Positions 35,094-44,973 of a DNA stretch of 61,095 bases are shown here, one piece after another. The position numbers and the translations under genes are program-made. The stretch is from Streptococcus hyovaginalis DSM 12219 (GTDB lineage: Bacteria > Bacillota > Bacilli > Lactobacillales > Streptococcaceae), in assembly GCF_000420785.1 (NCBI RefSeq), contig NZ_ATVP01000013.1, forward strand, positions 1-61,095, written 5' to 3'. Positions within the stretch are counted from its first letter, which is position 1. Each line of letters opens with the position of its first letter. The notes beneath the pieces are model-generated. The model ran no database searches and was not told the origin of the DNA. It was given only the letters and a program-made list of their open reading frames with translations.

Positions 35094-35960
35094 TTACTCC
35101 TCAACAATTCTAAATCCATATTTTGATTCCAAGTCATTTTTATTTACGTTAATATTACTGAACAAAATAGAAGAACGGACAAATCTACATGATTTTAATA
35201 TTAAATCAGCATCACTTAATAAAAAGTAGTTAAAATTATCTAAGTCAATAGTACATTTCTCAAATCTAATTTCAGGCGTTCCCTCCATCCGACCTCTATT
35301 TAGATTTTTCATTTTTGAAAAATCAATATTTTGAAAAGATTGCAACTCACTTAAAAAATTTGTTTGTATTCTTAAATCATCTCTGTCAAATGTAGTAAAA
35401 ATATACGATATGATTTTCTCTCTTAAAAGATCTGCTTTCATTTGATTTTCTTGGGTGCCGTCAATCTTTGATAATATAATGTAGAGTTTTGACAAATCAA
35501 TTCCATAAAAATTATTATCCAAATTTACTATTCTTTGACTATATTTCGAAAGATAATTAAGAAATTTATCAATTTCCATTAAAAGAGCAACTTCAGAATT
35601 CGACTTCTGCTCTTTATCTATAATTTTTATATATTTTTCTTCCAAATTACCTTGCAAATTTAAAAATACATCTATTTTGGTCTGATCATTCTCAAGTCTT
35701 TTACCCTCTAAGTCATTCATCCAGACATATAACGTAGGAAATGCAACAATCCAAATAGCCATAACATTACCATCTGAAAAAATTTCTTTCATACTTTTTC
35801 CAGTTACATAAATCAGTAACATAATTCCAAGTACTCCCGGAATTATAAGTTTTAATAAACTGACTACTATTCTCTTCTCTCTATTAAGCATATTCTTCTG
35901 AAAATATTCCTTTCTATAAATCATTAATGCTAGCATAACTTTACTTTCAAAAACTATCAC
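35094..35960 (-). CDS. Unknown two-span membrane protein of AT-rich pair
   Basis: I do not recognise this 288-residue protein. Two hydrophobic segments near the N-terminus (LKLIIPGVLGIMLLIYVTG and VMAIWIVAFPTLYVWM) are followed by a long cytoplasmic helical part. Its end (GTPEIRFEKCTIDLDNFNYF, then LILKSCRFVRSSI) resembles the stacked strands of pentapeptide-like or beta-helix folds. The start is uncertain: the longest frame begins with GTG and in-frame ATGs follow at residues 9, 13 and 24, none with a clear ribosome-binding site. It forms an isolated two-gene unit with the next gene. Confidence 0.65.
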   Translation of the reverse strand: MIVFESKVMLALMIYRKEYFQKNMLNREKRIVVSLLKLIIPGVLGIMLLIYVTGKSMKEIFSDGNVMAIWIVAFPTLYVWMNDLEGKRLENDQTKIDVFLNLQGNLEEKYIKIIDKEQKSNSEVALLMEIDKFLNYLSKYSQRIVNLDNNFYGIDLSKLYIILSKIDGTQENQMKADLLREKIISYIFTTFDRDDLRIQTNFLSELQSFQNIDFSKMKNLNRGRMEGTPEIRFEKCTIDLDNFNYFLLSDADLILKSCRFVRSSILFSNINVNKNDLESKYGFRIVEE

Positions 35961-36640
35961 ATACTTTTTACGACTATAGTCAGTTTTCTCTTAATTTAAA
36001 GCAAGTCTACATACAAGCGACAACTATAAATGTTGATATTTAGAAGCAAAGTGCATAGTAGCTCTTTGCTCACTCTCTGAAGTTTTTTATACTTTATTTT
36101 AACTTCTTTAATATTTCCTTTTCATCCCTTGTATAAAAGGTACAGTTCTATTTTTTTATCATAAATTCCTAATAAACATCATCATTCTTAGTCAATTTCT
36201 TTACAAAATACAAATTAAATCCCCAGTAATAATGGACAATGTCTATCCTGACCAAAAAAACGAATTAATGATACCATTTACTAAAGCTTTATAAAGTACA
36301 ACAAAGACAATAATATTAAATAGCAACTTTAAATTCTACTGAGTTAACCTCCAATATAAATCATAATAGTCCGAATTAAAATCATTCCTGTATTTTAACG
36401 ATTGTTTGATTTTCTCTAATACACATAAATTTCATGAACATAGTCTATTAATATATTTGAAATAAGTTCTAAGCCTACTATACTACTGATAAAGGCAATA
36501 ATTAACGTTAAAATAAGAACAAAAGTATCCAATTATCAACCGACAACACCCTCACAAGTGATATTTACTACAAACAAATTCAAAGACAGTGTTTTATCAT
36601 ACTTAGCCTTTCAATAAAAGCATGAAGCCTGTATCCAATT
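35961..36640. other. 680-bp AT-rich gap, no gene seen
   Basis: All frames are broken frequently. The part nearest 35960 should hold the promoter of the two-gene island. At 36612-36650 a stem of TTTCAATAAAA with TTTTATTGAAA overlaps the purK stop and may mark the end of the purD-E-K transcript, though the T-run is poor. Confidence 0.5.
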
Positions 36641-37726
36641 TTATTGAAAAACAGTCCCTTCCCCAAACTCCACTTCATCTTCCTTCAACACCGTCACATG
36701 TCCCATTTTGCGATTGTGTTTCGCTTCTAGTTTACCATAAAGGTGGAGGTGAGCGCTAGGGTTGTTCTGTACATAGGTTTGGGCGGCTTCCACATGTTGG
36801 CCGAGGACGTTGAGCATAACGGCTGGCGCATGTTGATGGATTTGAGGGAGTGGTTGTCCCAAAATACCCAAGATATGGGTGTCAAACTGCGAGAAGTCAC
36901 AAGCCTCGATGGAGTAATGCCCTGAGTTGTGGGGGCGTGGTGCGATTTCGTTGACGATGATGTCATCTGCTGTGGCGAACATTTCCACACAGAGGGTTCC
37001 TGATAAATCCAACTGTTTGGCGATTTGTAAAGCCATTGATTTAGCCTTTTCCGCTAGTTGATTAGAGATGCGAGCAGGTGCAATGGTTTTTGATAGGATG
37101 TTGTTGCGGTGGATGTTTTCTTGAACTGGAAAGACGGTAAAATCAGCTCCATTGCCCGACACAATCACTGAAATCTCCAAGTCGAATGTGACGAATTCCT
37201 CCAAAACACAAGCCGTTGAGTCCGCCAAATCACGGGCTTGGGCTAGATCTTCTGGAGATGAAATAACCACTTGCCCATGGCCGTCATAACCACCTGTCGA
37301 TGTCTTGAGGACCTGCTTTTTGGTCAAGCCGATGTCGTCCAAATCCGCGCTTGAAGTCACAACCTTGTAAGGTGCCACGGCTACGCCAGCTTTTTGAGAG
37401 AGGAATTCCTTCTCGGTGATACGGTTCTGACAAATACGCAGGAGGTCCGTTCCTTGAGGGAGTTGATTGCCTGTCACGACGGCATCCAGACTATCCGCGT
37501 CCACGTTTTCAAACTCGTAAGTGAGGACGTCGCAACGCTCTGCCAGCTCACGCAAGGCTTCAACGTCGTCATAGGCTGCCACGATGACTTCAGACACACG
37601 TGAGGCTGGGCAATCTGCGGACGGATCCAGCGTGATGATCTTGTGCCCCATGTAGATGGCTGAAATCGCCATCATTTGACCTAGCTGACCGCCACCAATA
37701 ATCCCGATTGTCTTAGTTGAGTTCAT
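36641..37726 (-). CDS. purK: N5-carboxyaminoimidazole ribonucleotide synthase
   Basis: This ATP-grasp enzyme makes N5-CAIR from AIR, ATP and bicarbonate. [19 protein letters not shown] opens the protein, [12 protein letters not shown] is the ATP-binding loop and [18 protein letters not shown] closes the active site; 361 residues is normal. It overlaps the end of purE by 14 bases, so the two step enzymes are translationally coupled. Confidence 0.97.
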   Translation of the reverse strand: MNSTKTIGIIGGGQLGQMMAISAIYMGHKIITLDPSADCPASRVSEVIVAAYDDVEALRELAERCDVLTYEFENVDADSLDAVVTGNQLPQGTDLLRICQNRITEKEFLSQKAGVAVAPYKVVTSSADLDDIGLTKKQVLKTSTGGYDGHGQVVISSPEDLAQARDLADSTACVLEEFVTFDLEISVIVSGNGADFTVFPVQENIHRNNILSKTIAPARISNQLAEKAKSMALQIAKQLDLSGTLCVEMFATADDIIVNEIAPRPHNSGHYSIEACDFSQFDTHILGILGQPLPQIHQHAPAVMLNVLGQHVEAAQTYVQNNPSAHLHLYGKLEAKHNRKMGHVTVLKEDEVEFGEGTVFQ

Positions 37727-38201
37727 CTGTCATAGCCTCCGCGATTTTTCCTTGCTCCTCTTGGAAATGGCTGAGCTGTTCAGCGATTTTGCTGTCTTCG
37801 ATAGACAAGATCCGTAGCGCTGTTAAAGCAGCATTGGTCGCACCTGCTTCGCCGATTGCCATGGTTGCGACTGGCACACCACCTGGCATTTGGACAATGG
37901 AATAAAGAGAGTCCAGTCCTGAAAGAGCACGTGATTTGACCGGTACACCGATAACAGGAAGGGTTGTTTTTGCAGCTACCATGCCTGGCAAATGGGCTGC
38001 ACCACCAGCTCCTGCAATGATGATTTTGATACCACGGTCGCGCGCTTCTTCTGCATGCTTGAACATGAGGTCGGGTGTGCGGTGGGCTGAAACAACTTTT
38101 TTCTCGTAGGAAACTTGGAATTTATCCAAGATGTCTGCTGCTTTTTGCATGGTTGTCCAGTCGGAGCTGGAGCCCATGATGATAGAAATAATAGGTTTCA
38201 T
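37713..38201 (-). CDS. purE: N5-CAIR mutase
   Basis: This class I PurE converts N5-CAIR to [24 protein letters not shown], the catalytic VVSAHRTP histidine and [14 protein letters not shown] are present in 162 residues. AAAAGGA precedes ATG. Family B copy B1 lies in the 196-base gap after purD. Confidence 0.97.
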   Translation of the reverse strand: MKPIISIIMGSSSDWTTMQKAADILDKFQVSYEKKVVSAHRTPDLMFKHAEEARDRGIKIIIAGAGGAAHLPGMVAAKTTLPVIGVPVKSRALSGLDSLYSIVQMPGGVPVATMAIGEAGATNAALTALRILSIEDSKIAEQLSHFQEEQGKIAEAMTDELN

Positions 38202-38232
38202 AATTATAATTCCTTTTTTGGTATTTTTCTTA

Positions 38233-38349
38233 AGTGGTACGGACGGCAGAGACCCCCTTCGGAGTTCCTTGACTAAGTTTTCAGCCTAAGGTCTCAAAAC
38301 TTCCGAGACAAACAATCATTCCATGATTGTTTGTCTTTTTACCACAGCG
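38233..38349 (-). repeat. Family B structured element, copy B1
   Basis: On the minus strand GTGGTA and TACCAC close the element. Inside are GACAAACAATCAT-GGA-ATGATTGTTTGTC, then GTTTTGAG...CTGAAAAC, then ACTCC-GAAG-GGGGT. Compare copy B2 at 44853-44964. It lies between purD and purE. Confidence 0.7.
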
Positions 38350-38397
38350 AAAAATACCGGCTTTGCGAGGTTTCGCCTCGCTGATTCAGTTGTGTTT

Positions 38398-39663
38398 CTA
38401 ATCCTTAATCGCTTTGCTTCCGATGTCGTTTCGGTAAAAGAGTCCATCGGTGTTTTGATTGTCTAGTTCTTTGTAGATTTTTTCCTGCGCAGCTTGGACG
38501 GTGTCTGCTGTGGTGACTAGCATGTAAACACGTCCACCGCTTGAGAGCAGTGCTTTGCCATTTTCCGCAAAACGCGCACCGGCGTAATAGGTAACAATAT
38601 CGCCAGAGGTCTTGTCTGGTAACTCAATGCCTTTCTCGTAAGCGAGAGGATAACCTTCAGAAGCGACAACCACACCGAGAGTCACACCATCTTCAAGCCA
38701 AGTGATGTCAGGAGTCTTTTTATCCAAAATGTCTATAATGTTCTGCGCAAAATCAGAGGTCAGACGAGGCAGGATAATCTGCGTCTCAGGGTCGCCAAAA
38801 CGAGAATTGAACTCAATGACTTTAGGACCTTGGTCGGTCAAAATCAAACCAGCATAGAGAACGCCAAGATAGGGACGTCCTTCGGCAATCATGCCTTGGA
38901 GGGTGGGCTGGATAATGGTCTCCACCGCAGTATCAAGCACGCTTTGAGATAGATGAGGAACCGGCGCATAGGCACCCATACCACCAGTGTTTGGCCCCTC
39001 ATCTCCATCAAAAGCACGCTTGTGGTCTTGGGCTGTTGGCAGGATGTAGAAGTTCTCGCCATTGACAAAAGCAAAAAGAGAAAACTCTTCTCCGTCAAGG
39101 AATTCCTCGATGACCACACGGGCACCAGAATCGCCAAATTTATTATCCAAGAGCATCTCACGCGCTGCTTCAACTGCCTGCTCGACCGTTTCTGCCACGA
39201 CGACACCCTTGCCTAGCGCTAAGCCGTCCGCCTTGACCACGATAGGGGCGCCCTGCTCCACGATGTAGGCTTTTGCTTTTTCAAAATCGGAAAATGTGCC
39301 AAAAGCTGCTGTTGGAATGCCGTATTTGACCATGATTTGCTTAGCAAAATCTTTTGACCACTCCAGCTCCGCGGCTAGACGACTTGGTCCAAAGGCCTTT
39401 AGTCCCGCCTCTTCAAAATCATCGACGATGCCTGCTGCTAAAGCATCGTCTGGACCAACAAAAGTCCAAGCAATATCATTTTCTTTAGCGAATGCAATCA
39501 GCTCTGAATGTTCGGAAATTCCGATTTCAACCCTTTCCAGACCGTCCAAGGTCATCCCGTCATTTCCTGGAGCCACAAAGACCTGAGAAACCTTTTCAGA
39601 TTCTAATAATTTCTTTGCGATAGCGTGCTCACGACCACCCGAACCAACGACCAACACTTTCAT
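38398..39663 (-). CDS. purD: Phosphoribosylamine-glycine ligase
   Basis: The ATP-grasp enzyme makes GAR from phosphoribosylamine and glycine. MKVLVVGSGGREHAIAKKL is the N-terminus, and ADGLALGKGVVVAE, DGDEGPNTGGMGAYAP and EFNSRFGDPETQ are active-site segments; 421 residues. The ATG at 39663 matches the family; the frame is open five codons further. No clear ribosome-binding site is seen before it. It is the first gene of the purD-E-K group. Confidence 0.95.
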   Translation of the reverse strand: MKVLVVGSGGREHAIAKKLLESEKVSQVFVAPGNDGMTLDGLERVEIGISEHSELIAFAKENDIAWTFVGPDDALAAGIVDDFEEAGLKAFGPSRLAAELEWSKDFAKQIMVKYGIPTAAFGTFSDFEKAKAYIVEQGAPIVVKADGLALGKGVVVAETVEQAVEAAREMLLDNKFGDSGARVVIEEFLDGEEFSLFAFVNGENFYILPTAQDHKRAFDGDEGPNTGGMGAYAPVPHLSQSVLDTAVETIIQPTLQGMIAEGRPYLGVLYAGLILTDQGPKVIEFNSRFGDPETQIILPRLTSDFAQNIIDILDKKTPDITWLEDGVTLGVVVASEGYPLAYEKGIELPDKTSGDIVTYYAGARFAENGKALLSSGGRVYMLVTTADTVQAAQEKIYKELDNQNTDGLFYRNDIGSKAIKD

Positions 39664-39813
39664 AACACAAAATACCAAGAACGACCAGAAAGTAATCTAC
39701 TTTTAGCAAAACAGTACTGTATATGTAACAATCCCATATTTCACCAAAAGCAGCAACTTCTAATCGCGTTCAATCCCTTTCGTTTAACGAATTTATATTA
39801 ACTATTGTAACAT

Positions 39814-39827
39814 ATTTGTTCGTAATT
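39814..39827 (-). promoter_or_regulatory. PurBox-like site upstream of purD
   Basis: AATTACGAACAAAT on the minus strand resembles the lactococcal PurR site AWWWCCGAACWWT with two mismatches. It lies about 150 bases before purD. Confidence 0.3.
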
Positions 39828-39966
39828 CAATGTGTTTACCTGATAAAATTTGACCCTTGAGTAAAAAAGTTCGTTTCATAGAGATTAGCCTCATAAACTA
39901 TACCATCATTGCCACCATTTCAGATGGATAATTTTCTATAGTGGGAGCAACATGGTCTAAATAATA

Positions 39967-39998
39967 TAAAAAACCACCGGTACAAGCCGGTGGTTTTT
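39967..39998 (-). terminator. Terminator after sip
   Basis: AAAACCACCGG and CCGGTGGTTTT pair perfectly with A- and T-runs on both sides, so it can act in both directions. It ends the sip transcript on the minus strand. Confidence 0.85.
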
Positions 39999-40017
39999 AG
40001 GAGATTATGAAAAAGTT
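39998..40017 (+). repeat. Short repeat with start signals, copy 1
   Basis: TTAGGAGATTATGAAAAAG recurs exactly at 43078-43096. Here it directly follows the sip terminator hairpin. It contains AGGAG and ATG AAA AAG, opening a 15-codon frame on the plus strand (MKKLFRNKYI, then INMLA). Confidence 0.6.
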
Positions 40018-40102
40018 ATTTAGGAATAAGTACATTATAAATATGCTTGCTTAAAATTTCCTAAAATAAGTCTGGGAAACATCAGCTTTTTACAGCTAAT
40101 AA

Positions 40103-41359
40103 CTATCCGTTAAATGAGACATGGACATGGTCATAATGATTAGCCGTCACACCGCCACGATCAGGCATTGGATTCCAGGTGTAAGCTGGTCCGTAGATAC
40201 TATTGTATGGTGCGTAGAAACGTTGTTTCCAAATAACATAAGAAATGCCTCGACTAGACATATTATTAATGGCATCTTGTGCCACTTGATCACCTAAAGA
40301 TGAGCTAACTGGTACCATAAAGTCTACTGCCAAACCTTTACCATGGTCATCAGAGCCTGGGCGATACAAGCTGAATGACGTGATACCAAAACGGCTAGCA
40401 ACTTCCTCTTTGTAAGCTGCGACTTGTGGTTGAAGCCCTGCATTTGCAGCATTTGTACTTGCTGATGTTGCTGATTGAGTTGCTGTAGATGTAGCAGCTA
40501 CCTGACTTTGATTGGCTGCTACACTTGCTGAAGTACTAGCTACGCTCGATGAAGCTGTTTGAACAGTGCTCGTTGAGGTGCTAGCTGTAGCTGACACAAC
40601 CTGGGAAATGGCCTGACTAACCGTCGTCATCGATTCGGAACTTGCAGCACTTGTTGAAGTAGCTTCTAAAACTTGTGAAGAGACATTAGCGATTTCTGGT
40701 AATGCTGCTGATTCGGAACTTGCTGTAGACGTTGTCACTTCTTCTGAGCTTGCTTCTAAATGATTTTCCGAGCTTGGTGTTGCTTCTAAGGCTACTTCAG
40801 ACGAAGCTAAAAGATTTTCACTAATTTGATCTGATGATTCAGATGATACCTGGTCATCTGTCATAGAGACTTCTGAGCTCGATGTAGCTGACTCTAATAC
40901 TGCTTGACTTGATTCACTTGTAACTGCCTCTACAGGAGCTGTTAAATCATCAACCTGAATAGTTTCATCGGCCACAGTAACTTCATTCGTTGTCAAGTCA
41001 GCTGATGCTACAACTGCTTCTTCGTTAGCAGATGGCGCTTGAATTTCCACTGAAGTCACCTGGTTATTTTGGTCAACAGTTGTTTTTAAAATGGTTTCTG
41101 GAAAAATTAAATCCAAGTTTGCAATCTGATTGATATTAGCAAGGACATTCATGTCGATACCCATCGCTTCTGAAATGGTACTAAGAGTGTCACCATACTG
41201 AATAACATAGGTTGACGATTCTTGACGGTTTACAATATCTGATTTGATTTCATCCACTGTACGTGGTGTCCAAGATACTTCGTCAGCTTGCGCAGCTATT
41301 CCCGAAAATAGAGAGAGGGTTACGGTTGATGCCAAAAGAACTTTTTGATTAAATTTCAT
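40103..41359 (-). CDS. sip: Sip-like secreted LysM protein
   Basis: This 418-residue protein has a signal peptide (KVLLASTVTLSLFSGIAAQA), a LysM domain (about 48-95; YVIQYGDTLSTISEAMGIDM), a long Ser/Thr/Ala-rich low-complexity middle (about 110-310) and a conserved C-terminal domain (DDHGKGLAVDFMVP, then DRGGVTANHYDHVHVSFNG). Both ends match the group B streptococcal surface immunogenic protein Sip as I remember it. The HYDHVH tail resembles D,D-peptidase-like metal sites. It is divergent from the CHAP gene, inside the purine cluster. Confidence 0.9.
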   Translation of the reverse strand: MKFNQKVLLASTVTLSLFSGIAAQADEVSWTPRTVDEIKSDIVNRQESSTYVIQYGDTLSTISEAMGIDMNVLANINQIANLDLIFPETILKTTVDQNNQVTSVEIQAPSANEEAVVASADLTTNEVTVADETIQVDDLTAPVEAVTSESSQAVLESATSSSEVSMTDDQVSSESSDQISENLLASSEVALEATPSSENHLEASSEEVTTSTASSESAALPEIANVSSQVLEATSTSAASSESMTTVSQAISQVVSATASTSTSTVQTASSSVASTSASVAANQSQVAATSTATQSATSASTNAANAGLQPQVAAYKEEVASRFGITSFSLYRPGSDDHGKGLAVDFMVPVSSSLGDQVAQDAINNMSSRGISYVIWKQRFYAPYNSIYGPAYTWNPMPDRGGVTANHYDHVHVSFNG

Positions 41360-41577
41360 TTTAGTACTGCCTATTCTTTTTTATTAACTCATCCATAGTA
41401 ACATACTTTTCTTAATCCAAAAGCCTTTGGAAGGCACTTTAAATAAACTGTTGTGCGCTTGTAATATTAGACTTTTTTGTTACACAAATTAGCTATTTTG
41501 TCATTTTCTGTCATGATTTTCAAAAAAAGTCAATCTCTTCCTTCGAACTTTCGAATAGGTAAGCAGGAGGAAATTGA

Positions 41578-42945
41578 ATGACATTTAAATCTAAGTTGGC
41601 ATCTGTAAGTGCACTCACACTCATCTTGGCGGGAACAGCTCTATCAGCTGGAGCATCCTCTGCTCAGGCTGCTGTTTTAGGAGATAACTATCCCCTTCAG
41701 TGGAAGTCTGGATGGGGCCCTGATACCTGGGGCATGTACAAACGGCAATGCACATCATTTGTTGCTTTTCGATTAAGTTCAGCTAATGGCTTCACACTTC
41801 CCGGGGGCTACGGTAATGCTATTACATGGGGGAGTGTCGCACGCAGTCAAGGCTATCGTGTCGACATGAATCCTGCTGTTGGGTCTGTGGCCTGGTTCGG
41901 CAATGGCGTCAATGGTGCAGGGAGTTATGGCCATGTCGCCTGGGTAGCCGAGGTCAATGGAGATATGGTCACTATCGAGGAATATAATTTTGATTCCGGT
42001 CAAGGACCAGAAAAATATTGGAAACGAACCTTCCATAAAAGTAAGGTGTCTGGTTACATCCACTTCAAAGACTTGACAACTTCAGCAACCAAATCCACTA
42101 CACAAACAACCGTGACTGCTTCACCAGTTGCTATATCTTCAAGTGGCACCTATCAATTTACCAGCCGTGCTTCTATTAAAGGAGAGCCAAAATTCTCTAG
42201 TCCTGAGCTAGCTTACTACGATAAGGGACAATCTGTATTTTATGACAAAATTTTAGAAGCAGATGGCTACAAATGGATCAGTTACATGAGTTCAAGCGGC
42301 TTAAGACGCTATATTCCGATCACTAAATTAACCAACACAGTGACAGCCACACCCGTGACTACCCCTCAAACGAACAACAGCTCTCTAGCATCAAGCGGGA
42401 ACTATCAATTTACTAGCCGCGTTTCTATTAAAAATGAACCAAAAATATCAGCCACAGAGGTTGCCTACTACGATAAAGGACAATCTGTATTTTATGACAA
42501 GGTTTTAGAGGCAGATGGCTACAAATGGATCAGTTACATGAGTGGAAGTGGCGTAAGACGCTACATCCCCATTTCAAAATTAACCAATACAACGCCAACA
42601 ACTTCAGCCACGACAGCATCGTCTAAATCAACAGATATCGCCGTTGGCGATTCCGTTACTCTGCCAGGTACTTTTAAAGTCACGTCTAACGTTAGTGGAG
42701 GGTTCATTACAAGCAGTGATTTAGCAGGTAAAACCCCCACCTCTCTTCACTATATCGATCCCACCCCAGTTGTAGAGACTGATAAATCCGGAAAAACTTA
42801 CGGAGATCAAGTGCTTTATCCAGGAGAATATTTCTCCATTCCTGGTAAATATAAGGTCACTAAAGTTAATACTACAAATAATACTGTCAGTGTCAAAATC
42901 GGTAGTCGAGACACTTGGGTAGCTACAACCAAAGTAGTCAAATAA
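41578..42945 (+). CDS. Secreted CHAP amidase with SH3b repeats
   Basis: This 455-residue protein has a signal peptide (ALTLILAGTALSAGASSAQA) and a CHAP domain (about 40-165) with catalytic C58 in KRQCTSF and H119 in SYGHVAW. Two near-identical SH3b-like repeats follow (about 185-255 and 275-345), each with YDKGQSVFYDK and ADGYKWISYMS, then a different C-terminal domain. It should cleave peptidoglycan peptides or the amide bond and bind wall through the repeats. AGGAGG stands before ATG. It is one of the few plus-strand genes here. Confidence 0.9.
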   Translation: MTFKSKLASVSALTLILAGTALSAGASSAQAAVLGDNYPLQWKSGWGPDTWGMYKRQCTSFVAFRLSSANGFTLPGGYGNAITWGSVARSQGYRVDMNPAVGSVAWFGNGVNGAGSYGHVAWVAEVNGDMVTIEEYNFDSGQGPEKYWKRTFHKSKVSGYIHFKDLTTSATKSTTQTTVTASPVAISSSGTYQFTSRASIKGEPKFSSPELAYYDKGQSVFYDKILEADGYKWISYMSSSGLRRYIPITKLTNTVTATPVTTPQTNNSSLASSGNYQFTSRVSIKNEPKISATEVAYYDKGQSVFYDKVLEADGYKWISYMSGSGVRRYIPISKLTNTTPTTSATTASSKSTDIAVGDSVTLPGTFKVTSNVSGGFITSSDLAGKTPTSLHYIDPTPVVETDKSGKTYGDQVLYPGEYFSIPGKYKVTKVNTTNNTVSVKIGSRDTWVATTKVVK

Positions 42946-43013
42946 TAAATGGTTATTCCGTTTCCATCACCCTAGCATTATTCATTATCAATAGCAGCTA
43001 ACAGTACCAATAC

Positions 43014-43042
43014 CCCCTCTATTCTACGGTAGAGGGGCATTT
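43014..43042 (+). terminator. Terminator after the CHAP gene
   Basis: CCCCTCTA-TTCTACGG-TAGAGGGG is followed by CATTTAT on the plus strand. Confidence 0.7.
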
Positions 43043-43053
43043 ATGTTGCAAAA

Positions 43054-43096
43054 AAAGCCCGGACATGCCGAGCTTCTTAGGAGATTATGAAAAAGA
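43054..43096 (-). terminator. Terminator after purH, with repeat copy 2
   Basis: On the minus strand AGCTCGG-CATGT-CCGGGCT is followed by TTTTTTGC. The adjacent 43078-43096 is an exact second copy of TTAGGAGATTATGAAAAAG seen after the sip terminator. Confidence 0.75.
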
Positions 43097-43218
43097 AATG
43101 CTCACACTAGTCAGTTGTGCTAACCACTGTGTTCATATTATTTAGGAGTGACTTTAGTATAATGCCTCTAGCTTAATCCTAACTTAAACTTTTCTTTCAC
43201 AAACCTTAACATAATATC

Positions 43219-44766
43219 TTAATGTCTAAAATGTCTCACACCTGTAAAGACCATGGCAATGCCATGTTTGTTTGCGGCATCAATAGAGTCTTGGTCGCGG
43301 ACCGAACCACCGGGTTGGATGATGGCCTTAATCCCCGCCGCAGCAATTTCTTCGATATTATCCGCAAATGGGAAGAAGGCATCTGAGGCCAAAACAGCGC
43401 CATCCAAGCGGTTCTTGGCTTGCTCGATAGCGATTCGGACAGAGGCCACGCGGTTGGTTTGTCCAGGTCCTACGCCAAGTGTCATGTGATCATTGGCAAT
43501 TAAAATACCATTTGATTTGACATATTTAATAGATTTCCAGGCAAACTCAAGAGCTGTCGCTTCCTGCTCAGATGGTTGGCGGTCGGTCACTACCTTCCAG
43601 TCAGCTGGGCTTTCCTCCACCCCGTCTTGGTCCTGTACCAGCATACCACCGACAACGCCTGTATACTCTTTTTCGACTTCACTTGCGTCCTGTGCGTCAA
43701 AGGCCAGTTCCAAAATCCGAAGATTTTTCTTTTTATTGGTCAAAATGGCTAGCGCATCAGCCGAGTAGCTCGGTGCGATGATGATTTCTAAGAAAATTGG
43801 ATGCATCTTTTCTGCCGTCGCAGCGTCAACTTCTCTGTTCAGTACGACGATACCACCGAAAATCGATACTGGATCTGCCTCATACGCATTGTCCCAAGCA
43901 GCCTCGATGGTATCAGCTTGACCGACACCACAAGGGTTCATATGCTTTAGGGCCACAACTGTCGGACGGCCCTTGAAGTCACGGATAATGCGAATAGCAG
44001 CGTCAGCGTCACGAATGTTATTGAAGGACAATTCCTTACCATTGAGTTGCTTGGCAGAAGCAATCGAATAATCCGTCGGAATAGCATTTTGGTAGAAATC
44101 AGCGTTCTGTTGCGGATTTTCACCGTAGCGCATGGACTGGTTTAGATCGTAGGTGAGGGTCAATTTTTCTGGATTGCTTTCACCAACTTGCTTAGTAAAG
44201 TAGTCTGCAATCAAAGCATCATAAGCTGCCGTGTGACGGAAGACTTTAGCTGCCAAAGCTTGACGCGTTTCGTATGAGGTGTCACCATCTGCTTTGAATT
44301 CTTCCAAAATAGTTGCATAGTCCGCTGGATCCACGACAACGGTCACGCTAGCATGATTTTTAGCTGCCGAACGAAGCATGGACGGTCCGCCAATGTCGAT
44401 ATTTTCTACTGCCAAATCGTAGGTCACGTCTGGTCGCAAAATGGTCTCTTTGAAAGGATAGAGGTTGACAACCACCAAATCAATGAGCCCAATGTCATGC
44501 GTTTTTGCCGCATCCAGGTGGCTATCCAAGTCCCGACGAGCCAAGAGTCCGCCGTGGATTTTGGGATGAAGGGTCTTGACACGACCGTCCATCATCTCTG
44601 GAAAACCTGTCACATCGTCAATAGCAATCGTCGGCACCCCCGCCTGATCCAAAGCTGTCTTTGTACCACCAGTCGAGATAATTTCCCAACCCAAAGTGGT
44701 CAATTCTTTAGCAAATTCTACAATACCTGTCTTATCTGAAACGCTGATTAGGGCACGTTTTGTCAT
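43219..44766 (-). CDS. purH: AICAR transformylase/IMP cyclohydrolase
   Basis: This bifunctional enzyme carries out the last two steps to IMP. The N-terminal MGS-like cyclohydrolase domain (about 1-195) has [18 protein letters not shown] and [13 protein letters not shown]. The C-terminal transformylase has [26 protein letters not shown] and [11 protein letters not shown]; 515 residues. GAAAGGA precedes ATG. Family B copy B2 fills the gap after purN. Confidence 0.97.
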   Translation of the reverse strand: MTKRALISVSDKTGIVEFAKELTTLGWEIISTGGTKTALDQAGVPTIAIDDVTGFPEMMDGRVKTLHPKIHGGLLARRDLDSHLDAAKTHDIGLIDLVVVNLYPFKETILRPDVTYDLAVENIDIGGPSMLRSAAKNHASVTVVVDPADYATILEEFKADGDTSYETRQALAAKVFRHTAAYDALIADYFTKQVGESNPEKLTLTYDLNQSMRYGENPQQNADFYQNAIPTDYSIASAKQLNGKELSFNNIRDADAAIRIIRDFKGRPTVVALKHMNPCGVGQADTIEAAWDNAYEADPVSIFGGIVVLNREVDAATAEKMHPIFLEIIIAPSYSADALAILTNKKKNLRILELAFDAQDASEVEKEYTGVVGGMLVQDQDGVEESPADWKVVTDRQPSEQEATALEFAWKSIKYVKSNGILIANDHMTLGVGPGQTNRVASVRIAIEQAKNRLDGAVLASDAFFPFADNIEEIAAAGIKAIIQPGGSVRDQDSIDAANKHGIAMVFTGVRHFRH

Positions 44767-44852
44767 GATGATTTCCTTTCAGTTCTTTCCGCTTTAAAGC
44801 GTTAATTGGAGGCGACTTATTTAAACCCCGTTTTATTTTTGTGTTTCTTTTA

Positions 44853-44964
44853 AGTGGTGCGGATGGAGGTAACTCCCTTCGGGATTTCATTTCTAACTTT
44901 TGAGCCAAAATCTCAAAAGCTTCCAAGACGATTGATTTGTTATCAATCGTCTTTTCACTACAGC
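44853..44964 (-). repeat. Family B structured element, copy B2
   Basis: On the minus strand GTAGTG and CACCAC close it with one mismatch. Inside are AGACGATTGAT-AACAA-ATCAATCGTCT, GCTTTTGAG-N7-CTCAAAAG and ATCCC-GAAG-GGAGT. The stems occupy the same places as in B1 though the bases differ. It lies between purN and purH. Confidence 0.7.
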
Positions 44965-44973
44965 AAGAAACAT

